This document shows, one piece after another, positions 28,885 to 40,182 of a DNA stretch of 64,000 nt (the stretch's first letter is position 1; every line of letters starts with the position of its first letter). The position numbers were made by a program, and so were the translations under genes. The notes beneath the pieces were generated by a model. It saw only the letters and a program-made list of their open reading frames with translations. It did not search any database and was not told where the DNA came from. The DNA is from Trichomonas vaginalis G3 (Eukaryota; Parabasalia; Trichomonadida; Trichomonadidae): positions 25,869,896 to 25,933,895 of the forward strand of contig NC_067206.1 in NCBI RefSeq assembly GCF_026262505.1. Direction: 5' to 3'.

Positions 28885-29769
28885 ATGAAGCATTTAATAC
28901 ATGACGTAGATGAAGACATGAATGAAACTACAGACAAACTTAACTCTTCTCTCATTCTTCCTTTCAGTAAGGACTATGAGTTCTGTTCAAATGGTGTGTA
29001 TTTCTATTGTGGAAAGATGGGTTCAGGTAAGACATTTAACCTCATTCGTCATATACTCATAACAGAGCGTTTAGGAAACGACTCTTACTATGACCAAATC
29101 ATTATATCAGCAACTTCAGACTCTATGGACTCAACAGCGAAAACATTTATGTCAAAAGTTCAAGCCTCTGTCGTTAAAGTTCCAGACAGTGAACTCATTG
29201 AATTTCTTCAACGTTACATTCGACGTAAGAGAAATATTATGCCATCGTAGAGTTCATACAGTCAGGAATGCAAAAGACTTCAGAAGAGATGGAAAGAATT
29301 ATTGACAAACACCACTTACGTCAATACTCAGGAGTTTACGATATGAAACGACTGACAAACTACATTCTATCAAAACTTTCAAAATACCCCTTCAAAAAGT
29401 ATCCTTCAAACACTCTGCTCGTTTGTGACGACTTCGCCGGAAAAGGTTTAGTGTCAAAGCCTGACTCACCATTAGCTAACATCATAACTAAAGTCAGACA
29501 TTACCATTTAACTGTAGCAATACTTATGCAAACATGGCGTTTTTGCTTTAAACATAAAACGTCTCATAACTGACTTCGTTATCTTTCAAGGTTTCTCACG
29601 TTATGATATTGAACTCATTTGGAAACAGTCAGGTATAACATTACCTTTTGAAGAAATTTGGGAAGCATATAAGTCTCTCATCTCTCCTCGTTCATACCTT
29701 GAGATTCATATCATGACTAATACCATTAAAGTCAAAAATATTCCATGGGAACGACCAACATTGTTTTAA
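28885..29769 (+). pseudogene. Packaging ATPase, A32/FtsK-like, element B
   Basis: Walker A is YCGKMGSGKT followed by FNLIRHIL, and Walker B is NTLLVCDDFAG. A following VRHYHLTVAILMQTW strand matches the sensor-like motif of A32-type DNA-packaging ATPases of Polintons and NCLDVs. It would pump element DNA into capsids. It is broken in about two places. It is divergent from the putative virion cluster at 27235-28868. Confidence 0.85.
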
Positions 29770-30167
29770 AGTTTAACCTTCAATTGACTGATGGTAAACA
29801 AATTCCATGCATCTCTGTCGCCATTTCTGTTAATATTTTTGCTGTCATTCATATCATCCACTTCCCCATCCGTTAGCTTTTGAGGATATGCGTTAGAATA
29901 GCTGTTCTTAAATGAAGGCTTTTCACCTTTGAGAGCATAAACTCTATAACTTTCTGCATACTTTATGTTTGAACCTCCTGAGCCATCATTGACATAAATT
30001 TTTATAGGCTTCCACCCTTTGTTCATATTCCTGCTTCTTCCCTTTGCTCTTTTGTTCAGTAGTTCTACATCTTTATACACAGCTCCTGTCTCAGTGAATT
30101 CAACAATATTTTCATTCGTTAGCTTTACATTCAAACCCTTGTCGAGTATATTGTTCATTTCATACAT
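29766..30167 (-). CDS. Unknown element B protein (133 aa)
   Basis: The start is placed at the MYEMNNILDKGLNVKL ATG; an upstream extension would run into the divergent gene at 30193. The protein has a GRSRNMNKGWKPIKIYVNDG region and a polar C-terminus. It is convergent with the ATPase and overlaps it by a few bases. No family recognised. Looks whole. Confidence 0.5.
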   Translation of the reverse strand: MYEMNNILDKGLNVKLTNENIVEFTETGAVYKDVELLNKRAKGRSRNMNKGWKPIKIYVNDGSGGSNIKYAESYRVYALKGEKPSFKNSYSNAYPQKLTDGEVDDMNDSKNINRNGDRDAWNLFTISQLKVKL

Positions 30168-30192
30168 ATAAAAGGTTTTTATTCTATATGAA

Positions 30193-30525
30193 ATGAGAAG
30201 CAAATCCATCTTAGCTGGTGCCGTTAATGTTCCAATTGAACCAACATCAAATGTTGACTCACGAACGACAAACAATATTGTCATAAAGAACTATAGTTCA
30301 GAGTGTTTGAAAGAAAAAGAACCAGAGCTGAAATCCGTGAATTTAAACACAGCTTCAAACGCTAACGCTACATCAGATGTTAAGTTAGAGTATCCACCAC
30401 TGGACCAAATTCTTTCAAGAGAAGCCAACGACAACCCTTACATAAATGTTCAAACAAATCCTTCAGATAACGTAGACCATTACTCTTCTTCAGTTATACC
30501 AAACAATTTTACTCAAAGACGATAA
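30193..30525 (+). CDS. Unknown polar element B protein (110 aa)
   Basis: Starts MRSKSILAGAVNVPIEPTSN and is rich in Asn and Ser, with a C-terminus FTQRR. Likely disordered. Divergent from the gene at 29766. No family recognised. Confidence 0.45.
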   Translation: MRSKSILAGAVNVPIEPTSNVDSRTTNNIVIKNYSSECLKEKEPELKSVNLNTASNANATSDVKLEYPPLDQILSREANDNPYINVQTNPSDNVDHYSSSVIPNNFTQRR

Positions 30526-30872
30526 AAGCTTTTGATAAATCTTATAAGTAAGAACCAATAATTCTAACAAAGGAGGACCTTGAAAATGTTATATCACGAA
30601 TAACAGGAAAGCAATGTTCATTGACTATCTCGACCCTGAAATCGAATGCTGTGGTCAAACGCCAATATTCATGAAAATAGGTAACATCCCATCATTGAAA
30701 CACCAGGAACTACAGGAGTTGAGTTTAAGTATAAATATTCGAACGAGTATACAAAACTATCTACTACTATAAGCTTTGTTTGAAATATGTTTTAGTAAAT
30801 TAAAGCAACTTATAGTATCTATCCAAAACTTCTTCAACAGTATCGAACTCATCTTCATAATGCAAACCTAAT
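30526..30872. other. Degenerate stretch in element B without a supported gene
   Basis: The + strand has a short coding-like piece (EDLENVISRITGKQC-like near 30575-30630), too decayed to assign. Nothing else is seen. Confidence 0.5.
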
Positions 30873-31034
30873 CTATTGACTTGGTGCAGTTTTCACTAAC
30901 ACAATATTTTTCTGTTCTCTGACGATAACTAACTCATTTGTTTCATCAAACAGCAACAACCAAAGTTCATGACCTAATACATAACATTCATACTTTATAT
31001 TTTTAGCTCTGAGTTCTCTTGTAAGCTGTTGCAT
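30873..31034 (-). CDS. Short element B ORF (53 aa)
   Basis: Reads MQQLTRELRAKNIKYECYVL then LGHELWLLLFDETNELVIVR and ends APSQ. The start overlaps the end of the preceding 30995-31768 gene on the same strand by 40 bases. The regular alternation of charged and hydrophobic residues suggests a folded small domain. No family recognised. It may be part of a longer decayed gene. Confidence 0.45.
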   Translation of the reverse strand: MQQLTRELRAKNIKYECYVLGHELWLLLFDETNELVIVREQKNIVLVKTAPSQ

Positions 31035-31768
31035 TTAATATTTTCTAAAAAGTCAACTTCAACAGTCATTCGCACTGGTGCCTTCAGTTCTACAGGCTCT
31101 CCTTGAAAGTCAACAAGTCTGAATTGCATGTCTTTCAAATTATGAGGACTAATGCGAACCCATTTACCTAAATGAGTTGCTATGACAGGAACGTTTGGAA
31201 TGAACATTGAATTGACTGCATAACAGAAGGATTTATATTCTACTGAACCTTTACTATTAACTCCTGAAATACCTGTGACATTAGCTATTTTTGACTCAAT
31301 GTACAAACAATTACCATAACATACGTATGGAACAGATTTCATCTCAATCGTTTTGTCAACACTTTTCAAAGGAAATGTCATATGGTATGCTCCCAAAAGA
31401 AGTTGTACTCTATGACTCATTCTTGGTATCTTAAACTCCTTCGCATAACTGAACTTCAAAACTCCTGCAATAAGTTTAACATTCATTAAGTTTTCTTCGT
31501 TATCCTTGTTTATTGTAGTATTTATGAGAGCATTTAACACTCCAGCTAATGTTTCCATCTTATATTCTACATTATTGTGAAATCTTATTTCGTGCTTCTT
31601 TCCATCTATTTCAAGCTCCATGAAATCTGTTTCATCTGTTATAACGAATGAAGCGATAGTATTGAAGTCAACCATTCTGAATGCAAGCTCATTCTGTAGA
31701 CCTAAGTTTGTTTGTAGCTTTACTGTCCCGTATTCGTTTGGGTCTGTACTTTGCAAATAGAACAACAT
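30995..31768 (-). CDS. Putative penton / minor capsid or fibre-anchor protein, element B (257 aa)
   Basis: The start is placed at the second ATG (MLFYLQSTDPNEYGTVKL), because the first overlaps the divergent fibre gene and only 17 bp of start-motif DNA separates the two. Beta-rich throughout; conserved late segment PHNLKDMQFRLVDFQGEPVEL resembles the family A gene at 11553-12266. Neighbouring a fibre gene in both families, it is a candidate for the vertex or fibre-binding protein. Looks whole. Confidence 0.6.
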   Translation of the reverse strand: MLFYLQSTDPNEYGTVKLQTNLGLQNELAFRMVDFNTIASFVITDETDFMELEIDGKKHEIRFHNNVEYKMETLAGVLNALINTTINKDNEENLMNVKLIAGVLKFSYAKEFKIPRMSHRVQLLLGAYHMTFPLKSVDKTIEMKSVPYVCYGNCLYIESKIANVTGISGVNSKGSVEYKSFCYAVNSMFIPNVPVIATHLGKWVRISPHNLKDMQFRLVDFQGEPVELKAPVRMTVEVDFLENIKCNSLQENSELKI

Positions 31769-31785
31769 TTTATTCTCATTAAAAT

Positions 31786-34780
31786 ATGAGTATAGCTGCA
31801 TATGCGTATGAAGCTGACAGAGCTAAACGTTTATATTTTGGTCAATACTCTCTCACACTTACTGACAAATATATTGTTATCAGTGATGGAAATACCGAGA
31901 AATACATAACATGGAAGGACTATGAAAAGTTTGACCCTATTTTAACTCCATGTACTATGCCATTCATTGTAAATGGTGAAGTTGTCATGAAGAACGACAC
32001 AACAGTATATAAGTCTGTATATGAAGCGTTAGAATATATGTTGAATTATAATCCCGAACGATTTGACCCAAGCACTACACCATGTACAATGCCCTTTATT
32101 AAGGACGGTGAAATCGTAAGAGTTCCGAATTCAACGGTTTACACAGCTGTTCAAAACAGTTTACAAAACATTTTAGCGAATATCTTTAATTCAGAAACTA
32201 CAGAAATAAAATTACCATATATAACAGATGCTAAAGAAATTAAATCAAAAACAACAACATTATTTACGTCACTTAATGATTTAATGACTTATATCATTAA
32301 TACTCTTCTCACTACAGCATTTGATCCAAACTCGACGGTTTGCAGTGTACCTTTCATTAATGACAGTTCATAATTACTTTTAAGGGATTCACAGTTAATG
32401 AATCATTAAAGGCTTCATTAATGAAAATCATTGATTTTAATTCATTCACGAATACATATAATTCATTCATTAATGTTTCATATGCTTCTAAAGAAGGTGA
32501 GCCAAAAACTATCAATAAAGCGGTGTATGAAATAAAAGCATCAACGACGAAATTGAATTCGTTAACTTTTGACGGTGATAGTTTCGTTAATGACATAACA
32601 TCGGGGAAAACAATTTTAACGAAAGAATACTTAAAATCTCATGTTAGTGAGTTCGTTGAAATTGAAAAAGAAGGTGGAATTAAGTTCGATCCACTGAATT
32701 TCATTTTCAGCTTAGCGAATGCGGGTATTAGTTTTGCTGAATGGACAACTATACAGAGTGAAATAAATGCAATATGGACGTTTTTGGGGTCAAAAGCGGG
32801 AATGGGTGAGCTTGTAAATGCTGCAAGAACATTAGGTGAAACAGGAAATTTTGTAGATGGTTTTAAAAGACTTGTTTCAAATGTTTTAACAAACACAAAG
32901 AAATTATTTAGATATACCATACATAACGGTCAGATTTTCGAACAGATAGCAACAAACCCTCCGGTTATGGCTGCGTTGATGATGGTTAGAGATATAAAAC
33001 CACGTAACGACGGGAACGAAGAACATGAACAACAGGATACTGGTCGGGTTATTCGAGACATTAAAAACGTGTATCCTGAAGTTATTGATTTATTTAGAGG
33101 AGTTAATGATTCAATTTCAAAACATTCTATAACCCTCGATGAAGAGAATAAATTAACAGATTATATATTCGTCATTATTGCAGAATTAATGAAGAGAATA
33201 AATGAAAAAGGAATTGGTGATATCATTAATGTCAGCGATGTAATGATGAAAAGAAATTTTGACTCATTATTTACAAAACCGAAAACAGAATATAGTCTTT
33301 ATGACGTAATTACCGAATTAATGAAAAAGATTAATGATAATAAGAGTTCTGGCGGAAGAGTTGAATTAGAAGTGAATGATGTTAATGAGAAATTAGCCGA
33401 AAAAGCAGACAAAAATGAGCTTTTAGCTCTGAGTGATAAAGTCAAGAACCACGTTCATTATATAACTTCAGACGAACAGATTATAACGGACTACCATGGA
33501 TATTTAACACGAAGTGATGAAGTGAAGACGGAAGACCCTGAAAGAAGATATAAATACATTCGTGCTAAAGGTTATGACATAAGCTGTACTGTACAGTATG
33601 ACACGGGTAAAGCACCAGAAGCATTTAGTTATAACGATGAAATTTATGCCTCTACTTTCTCTGTTAAAGGTGTATTAGTTGAACCAAGATTTACTTTGAG
33701 AGTTAAGTCAAAAATAACGTTTGAAGATGCTATTAAAAGTAAAGCTGACAAAGTTGAACTCGAAGCAATGAACAAAGTTTTGAAATCTCATAAACACAAC
33801 ATCTCCGATATAAATGAACTTCAAGCTACATTAGACAGTAAAGCCGACAAGAACCATACACATAAATCCTTCACTACTGTTAGAGCAGACGACATAATAT
33901 TGAACTATACCCTTGGTTCAAGTGCACCTTTAGAGAATCCAAGTACAAGCGTAAAAGATACACTAAACTCCTTAAATAGTAAATGTATGAACATTGAAGG
34001 TCATGTCAGAAACTTTGAAACACATGAACTACAAGCAATGTTAGATAAAAAAGCAGATAAAACTTATGTGGATGCAGAACTAACAAAGAAATTTTCGAAA
34101 CCAGATACAATGACATTTACAACAGAAATTATAAATGGTGAACCAGCAACTCCATTTGAATTTGTTAGAGGTCTTCAACCAGATACTTTTGAATTTTTCT
34201 TGGATAATTCTATTGAACTAACATTACATTATAAAAGTGGAACAAATGCAACATTTCATCCGGGAGATACATTCCAAATGGTATTTAATGACATAAGTTC
34301 TTTAGAATATGTTTATAGAGTTATGAGCATATATGATTTAATATATCCTATAGGAGCTGTTTATACGTCTATGAATCCAATAAATCCAAACACTTTATTT
34401 GGTGGTAGATGGTATGAAATAGTTGACAGTTTTCCATTCTACACTAATACGCAGTCAATGAAGATGGGAGGTTCAAAGAAAATAGGTATTGAAAACCTTC
34501 CTTCACATATGCATAGGTTCAGTGGAAGAACATCTGTGGAAGGAAACCATTCACATTCAATAACAAAAAGAGGTTATATAAATCTTGCAGCGGGTTCGGA
34601 TAGATGGGGAATGAATAGATATGATATCTCAGATGACCCAAAGATGTTAGCACAGGTATTTTCTGTGGAACTGCAGGAAATCATACACATGTTGTAGCTG
34701 GTATTACAGACCCAGCAGGTAATGGAAAAGATTATATGCCTCCTTATATAACAATGCACGCTTGGATACGAGTTGGTTAA
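31786..34780 (+). pseudogene. Long tail-collar fibre-like gene, element B
   Basis: About 1,000 codons. The N-terminal part has repeated PCTMPFI / TVYxxVxxxL segments (three rounds of FDP...TMPFI...TVYT), then helical and coil-like sequence with LAEKADKNELLAL and ELQATLDSKADKNHTH repeats. The C-terminal collar is YPIGAVYTSMNPINPNTLFG, GGRWYEIVDSF, LPSHMHRFSG and MPPYITMHAWIRVG. It is broken in about two places. It is probably a trimeric attachment fibre on the element's virion, by analogy with phage collar-domain fibres. Confidence 0.8.
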
Positions 34781-34800
34781 ACTCTTTAACTTTACATAAA

Positions 34801-35884
34801 TGAGCTTGAAAGAAGTATTCGAACAACACCATGGAGGTCATTTAAGAAGTTCAATGAAGCAGCAAAAAGTTGGGGATTTACTAACAGAGCTGAAGTGAAA
34901 AAGTTCTTTGACAAAAATGTTGTACATCAAACAAAAATAAACCCTTACGACTACTTTTTACCAATTTACTCCAACACTCCTGACGCATACCAATTTGACA
35001 CTCTCATTCAAAGCAGAAAAGGAGGACATAAACCATTCCTCATCTTCATAAATGTTAACACTCGCAAAGCTTTTGCGTATATAATGAGGAACAAAGGAAC
35101 TCGTGAAGTGTTAAGAGTTTTACAAAAGTTTGTAGCAGAACATAGTCCAAGTACTTTAACATCAGACCAGGATTCAGCATACCTCAGCAATGAAATCACA
35201 GATTTTCTCATTAAGCATAACATAACTCACTACACTACTGAAGACCATAACCATAACATACTCGGCATCATAAACCGCTTCATAAGAACGCTCAGAGATT
35301 TAAACCAAGAGCGAGACTTTACCGAAGAAACAATGAAACATTTTCTCGAAGTATATAATTCCTCAACACATTCTACAACAGGACATACACCAAATTCAAT
35401 GACACAACAACAAGAAGAAAAGTATATACAAAAGAAACGAAGCCAAACACAAAATATCAGAAATTCAACACAATTTACCCTCATTCCTGGTACAAAAGTT
35501 CGTGTAGTTCTTGACGACAAACCGTTGACAAAGAAACGTTTAAGGTTAAGTCGAAACTATTATATCATAGACTCTACGCAAGGTAATGGATATCTTATAA
35601 AAGCTGCTGACGACTCCATAGCGTTTTACCCTCGTCATAAATTAGTCGAAAGTAGTAATGGCAAACTTGCTGAAACCATTGACGAAGCAAAGCGAGGAGT
35701 GGTTATTGAAATACTTGGCTATAACACAAACGATGACACTTATAAAGTAAGATATGAAGGAGGCGTTGAAGATGTTATACCATCTAAGAACTTGAGAGAG
35801 TCGAAGCCAACACATCTGGGACCATTAGAGCGGGAGTACTGGAAAGACAAAAATATGCCAGAAAGAATAAGAAAATTCTTCTAA
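34801..35884 (+). pseudogene. Integrase (rve) of element B
   Basis: The RNase H-fold shows QFDTLIQSRKGGHKPFLIFI (first acidic strand), STLTSDQDSAYL (second) and LGIINRFIRTLRDLNQ, followed by the basic hinge TKKRLRLSR and a chromodomain-like C-terminus (VVIEILGYNTNDDTYKVRYE). It is distinct from the family A integrase. It would insert the element and create the 5-6 bp target duplication. It is broken about once. It follows the fibre gene by 20 bp. Confidence 0.87.
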
Positions 35885-36112
35885 ACTTTTTCATTAGATG
35901 TAAATCAGACAAAAATATATTTTAGGTGAAGAGGTGAGATTTCACCTAATTTCTCACCTAATTTCTCACCTCCTTTTTCACCTGTTTTCTCACCCTCACC
36001 GCATTGTGGCTCAGATTGCTTTTGCTTTCTCGTGAATTTTCATGAATTTCCTTAAGATAGAAAAAATAAAGTTAGTTTTATTTTTATTTATTTTTTATTT
36101 TGTATAAAAGAT
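35885..36112. repeat. GGTGA-type palindromic repeats and start motif upstream of the 36113 gene
   Basis: TTTTAGGTGAAGAGGTGAGA is followed by TTTCACCTAATTTCTCACC units (35920-35998), then TTTTATTTTGTATAAAAGAT before the ATG. The same block, inverted, lies upstream of the homologous family A gene at about 9.78-9.96 kb. Confidence 0.8.
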
Positions 36113-37049
36113 ATGATTTCAACAATCGGCACAACAACAATTCAAACAACTACAGCACCAAACTCGCTAGTCATGAATCCTACGTCAATGTTGGTAGAGA
36201 TGAAAAGCTTTATTCCTTCTTCATATACTTTTGAGACAGAAATACAAAGAATTAAGCAAGAACTTTTAACAAGTAATTTAGACTGTAGTGCGAAAGATGA
36301 AACAAATGAACAGTATCTTTATGACATGCAGGACATTATTGACCATTTACCCAAATTGCCTGAAATTCAGCAGCAAAAACTAACTATTCATGAATTCGAT
36401 GAAATAGAAGTGAAACCAACTGATTCAGTAGAAATAAAGAAGTTCATACGTAAAGTAAACTATGAATTCTTGGTTTTCATTGCAACCATAAAGTTATGAA
36501 CAAAGATTGCGACATGGTATATAAAAATTCTGACATATATAAATCTGGGAGTTTAAGACATACGACAACTTTGTTTCATTAGTTGCTGAATGTGTATGGC
36601 AGATAAGAGATAAAGATAAAAGATGTAAAATATGGAATGGACAAATAAAACCAACAACTTTTGAGTTAAAGAAAACCATTGACGCCTTAGTTGTTCTAGC
36701 AGGTCAAATTTCAATGTATAACGCAAAAACGAATCCGCAATGTTCAAAATGTAAAGCAGCAATTAGGAAATATAACTATTCTGTCAAAGAGATAGAACGT
36801 ATGAGAAACGACTATGCTGACTTAAAGAAAGAAGTAGAGAAGCCAGCAGAAGATAAAATGGACATGTTAGCATTTCTGAACAAAAACTATCCAACAGCTG
36901 ACGATTTCCTTCTATCTGACGTCAAGAAGAAGTATAAAGAAACTTTCGGCATTGTTAAAACTTTTGACATACTGACAGAAGAAATAGAAGCTACGAAATT
37001 GTTTAGAATTTCAAATATACATCGTACAATTCATGTAAAACGCTTATAA
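36113..37049 (+). pseudogene. Conserved Maverick gene of unknown function, element B copy
   Basis: Homologue of 8812-9776 with the same start (MISTIGTTTIQ), the same WNGQIKPTTFELKKTIDALV core, the CSKCKAA motif and the C-terminal helix ending IHVKRL. The DNA is very similar too, although the two elements belong to different families, so the gene has moved or been converted between them. Broken in about two places. Function unknown. Confidence 0.7.
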
Positions 37050-37393
37050 AATAACTGGGGGGAAAATTAGGTGAGAAAACTGGTGAAATCTCACCTCTTC
37101 ACCTAAAATATATTTTTATTGAATTCAGCAACAAAATTCTGAGTAAAATAATTTTTAGGGCATGTGTCAAACCGTTGAGTTTTCACAAAATTTAAAAAAT
37201 AACGTTTACCATGTAAAACGCTTATAAAATAACTGGGTGAAAAATTAGGTGAGAAAAGAGGTGAGATCTCACCTCTTCACCTAAAATATATTTTTATTGA
37301 ATTCAGCAACAAAAATCATGAATTTTCCTTAAGATAAAAAATAACGCTAATTTTTTTCTAAGAAAAATTTTTATTTTGTATGTAAAGACAGTA
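37050..37393. repeat. Intergenic repeats: GGTGAGAAA palindromes and GAATTCAGCAAC units
   Basis: Two rounds of GGTGAGAAAACTGGTGAAAT or a variant, followed by CACCTCTTCACCTAAAATAT and GAATTCAGCAACAAAA, plus one copy of AAATTCTGAGTAAAATAATT, which is also found at about 14.87 kb in family A. It ends with the start motif of the next gene. Confidence 0.8.
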
Positions 37394-38043
37394 ATGACAA
37401 ACATTGAGTTTGAAACAGTTAGAAAGATAGACAATGACACCAAAGTGGTTAGAATAGGTGATTTAAACGTAAGATACTCAAAGAAATACAACAAATATTC
37501 TTTGTCAGACATTATATCTCCATCTGGAAAGAAAACAAACGACTGGGTTAGAAATGCTTCAACTCAGAAAATTTTGACAAGAAATCCTGAGCTTATGATA
37601 TCAGTAGCATTTCATGGAACAAGAGCATATCTTATAGACAAAAGTCTTATACCAATAGTTTTGTTATGGTTAGACCCAGTTGTTGGATATAACTTCATAA
37701 TATATGGTTCATTCGACTCAGAATGTTGCAGTGAAGGCTTACTTTACATCGTTCAGAAACCGAAGGACTTCAATACAAAGAGATATAAGATAGGAAGAAC
37801 ATATAATATAACTCAAAGATATGACAGTACAGTCAATAGAGTCAAGTTGTGTTCGTTAATGATATGAGAGCTGCTGAAACAGAACTGCTTGAAGTTTTTG
37901 AGAAAATGTATGGTGCTCCCATGAAAGGTAAAGAAACGTTTGAAGTAGATGAGATAGATAAAGCTATAAAATTATTTGACGAAGTTGCTGAAAATACATG
38001 TAAAGCGTTTATTTTTGGTCTTTTTGTGAAAGTCAGAAAATAA
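37394..38043 (+). pseudogene. KilA-N / MUG113 (GIY-YIG-like) gene, element B copy
   Basis: Nearly the same protein as family A copies at 8044 and 18759 (VRIGDLNVRYSKKYNKYSLS; GLLYIVQKPKDFNTKRYKIG). The preferred start is the second ATG (MTNIEFE), as the first is in the start motif. Broken in about two places. Its close similarity to family A copies again shows exchange between the families. Confidence 0.78.
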
Positions 38044-38085
38044 AGTTAGTTTTATTTATTTTTTATTTTGTATGTAAAGACAGTA

Positions 38086-38895
38086 ATGTCAACATCAGAG
38101 AACACAACAACTGCTATCGTTCATGAAGCCATAAATGAAGAATATGAATACATACAATATAACAAACAACTTCGCCTCATTCGTTCGGTCAAAGATGACA
38201 TGTACCAAATGCAAAGTATAATGAATGCTCTTCGTTCTACAAAGCAAGCATATCATTGGTTTGAAAACCAACAGACAAAAGAACTTTTAGAAGAATTTCC
38301 TCATATGATTGCTTCCTCGGAAACCGAGAGAAGAGATTCCATTCGAAAATCGCAAGAATTTGGCACCTGGTTTGAAAGGATATTATGTTCATAGACTTTT
38401 AGTAAATGCTGTAGCAATGTGGGCTTCACCTCGTTATGCTTGTTATATTTTCATGATGTTAGATGAACTATATAAAGCAGAACGTGGAGAGATGGAAAAG
38501 AAACTTCATGCAAAAGATGAAGTCATTGAATCCAAAGACAAAAGCATACAGAAAAGAATACCGCGTTCAGTACCAAAAGGAAAGGAAAAGAGTTATAAGT
38601 ATATGATATATACTGAAGAGTTGGAAAGAAGAAGATAAGATATGGTTATGTTACATTTAGTCAGAAGAAACAAAAGAGCTTTTATGACTTAGCTAAGATT
38701 ATAAATCTGACAGAAACTGGTTCTATCGTGAAAACTTACCGATTTCAATGACACCGAATGAGCAAATAAAGGAAATTGTCAAAAACTCTTCCTCAAACAC
38801 TATGACATCAAAGGTTGCACAATACTTACATTCAAAGAAGACTTACATTACTGAAGGAAAAAATAACAGAATATTTCGACAACTTCAAAGAGGAT
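38086..38895 (+). pseudogene. KilA-N domain gene, element B
   Basis: The start MSTSENTTTAIVHEAINEEY follows the same TTTTATTTTGTATGTAAAGA leader as the preceding gene. The KilA-N core is KGYYVHRLLVNAVAMWASPR followed by YACYIFMMLDELY, then a charged coil (KKLHAKDEVIESKDKSIQK) and a C-terminal segment resembling viral KilA-N tail domains. These proteins bind DNA and often act as regulators in large DNA viruses. Broken in about two places. Confidence 0.7.
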
Positions 38896-38914
38896 AAAAA
38901 AAATATATTTTTGC

Positions 38915-39390
38915 TTAAATGACGTCAGGGTCAATTTCTTCAACCATTTCACTTTCTTCGTCAATGTCAATAGAAGCTTCTTCAACCTTTGGTAAGAATT
39001 TCTGTATAACATCTTTGTTCGTTATTGTCTTCAGAGATGAAGGATAATATTTCACATTTGTTTCACCTTCTTCTTATATTCTTTCTGTTCGGAAAGATTC
39101 ATAGCAATACTGAAGAAGTCAATGTTAGAGTTCTTTATGACAGTATAATGAGTATCTTTGACATTCACGAAGAAACCCTTTTGTTTCAAAACTACTGCTA
39201 ACTCTTGTGAAGTATAACGTTTGCGGTCAATGACAATAGCTAATGGTCTGACATACTGACCAAACTTAGATTCTTTCACAAACTTCTTGTTAAAGATAAC
39301 ATTAACGTTTGAAGCACCATTGAACTCATTCTTGATGGCAGTAGCGAGAGCATTGTATGAAAAGAACTTGCAATCTTGCATGTGTTTCAT
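38915..39390 (-). pseudogene. Unknown element B gene (about 155 codons)
   Basis: Starts MKHMQDCKFFSYNALATAIK and contains RPLAIVIDRKRYTSQELAVVL, a mixed alpha/beta pattern. The acidic C-terminal region contains KVEEASIDIDEESEMVEEID. No family recognised. It is broken about once. The ATG follows TTTTTATTTTAATGAAAC, and it is divergent from the polymerase-side genes. Confidence 0.5.
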
Positions 39391-39479
39391 TAAAATAAAA
39401 ATATTAAATTATTTTGAAAATAACTTAAAAAAAATCTAATCTAATTTTTTCAAAAAAATTTTTTTATTTCCTACTAAAG

Positions 39480-40180
39480 ATGTATCGAAGTTGTCTAAGT
39501 TAGAACACTCGGAAATAAAACAACTTCTTACAGAAGCTAATATAGATGTTGCAAAACATTACGCGACAAACAAAAAAGCACTCGCTGACATCCTCAATGA
39601 CTACAATGGTGAAATAACTTATGATAGAATTCATGAGTTCATAAATGCAAGAGCATTTCCTTTAAATGACGTTGCTATTGACTTATATCATAGACGTTCA
39701 ATACCTCATGAAGTAAGGCGTGAGATGTTTGACATAACAAATGCGAAGTTGGTCATACTCGTAAAGCTCTTTCTCATGATGTTCGTCAAGAGATGTTTGA
39801 ACTTACGAACTCAAACGTTGGTGAAACACGAAGAGAGATGACACACTGAAACAACAGAGAAGAGAGATGTTTAAAAATGCTATAGAACAAGTTCGCAAAG
39901 CTAACGATGTCATTCGTTCCATTGACGACAAACCAAAAGAAGGTGAGAGATGGTTAAAGAAAGATGAAGAGAATAGGAAGAGAAATGTGAAGTCAGGCAA
40001 TAGACTCATTGACTTTAACATCGAAGCTTTAGATGAACCAAACAGAGACTACTTACACAAACATTTCGGTAAGGTTTTCATGAGACTCTTAGAGAAGATT
40101 AAAATAAACTCACAACAGAGATGGATGGTATGTTATAAACTTGGTGGAAAGTATGAATGTTCTACGTTAAACCTCAATAA
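39480..40180 (+). pseudogene. Gene or domain upstream of the element B polymerase
   Basis: The early part (EHSEIKQLLTEANIDVAKHY, then ALADILNDYNGEITYDRIHE) resembles the start of the split family A gene at 48258-48706 (NEEIKDILDEAGYEVDKYYL), both directly upstream of a protein-primed polymerase. A following helical, charged region contains RWMVCYKLGGKYECSTLNL. It is broken in about two places. It may be a separate terminal-protein-like gene or the N-terminus of the polymerase. Confidence 0.5.
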
Positions 40181-40182
40181 TA

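Noticed and set aside
28869-28955. Upstream extension of the 96-aa gene
   Set aside because: It overlaps the start of the divergent ATPase and lies beyond the shared start-motif gap.
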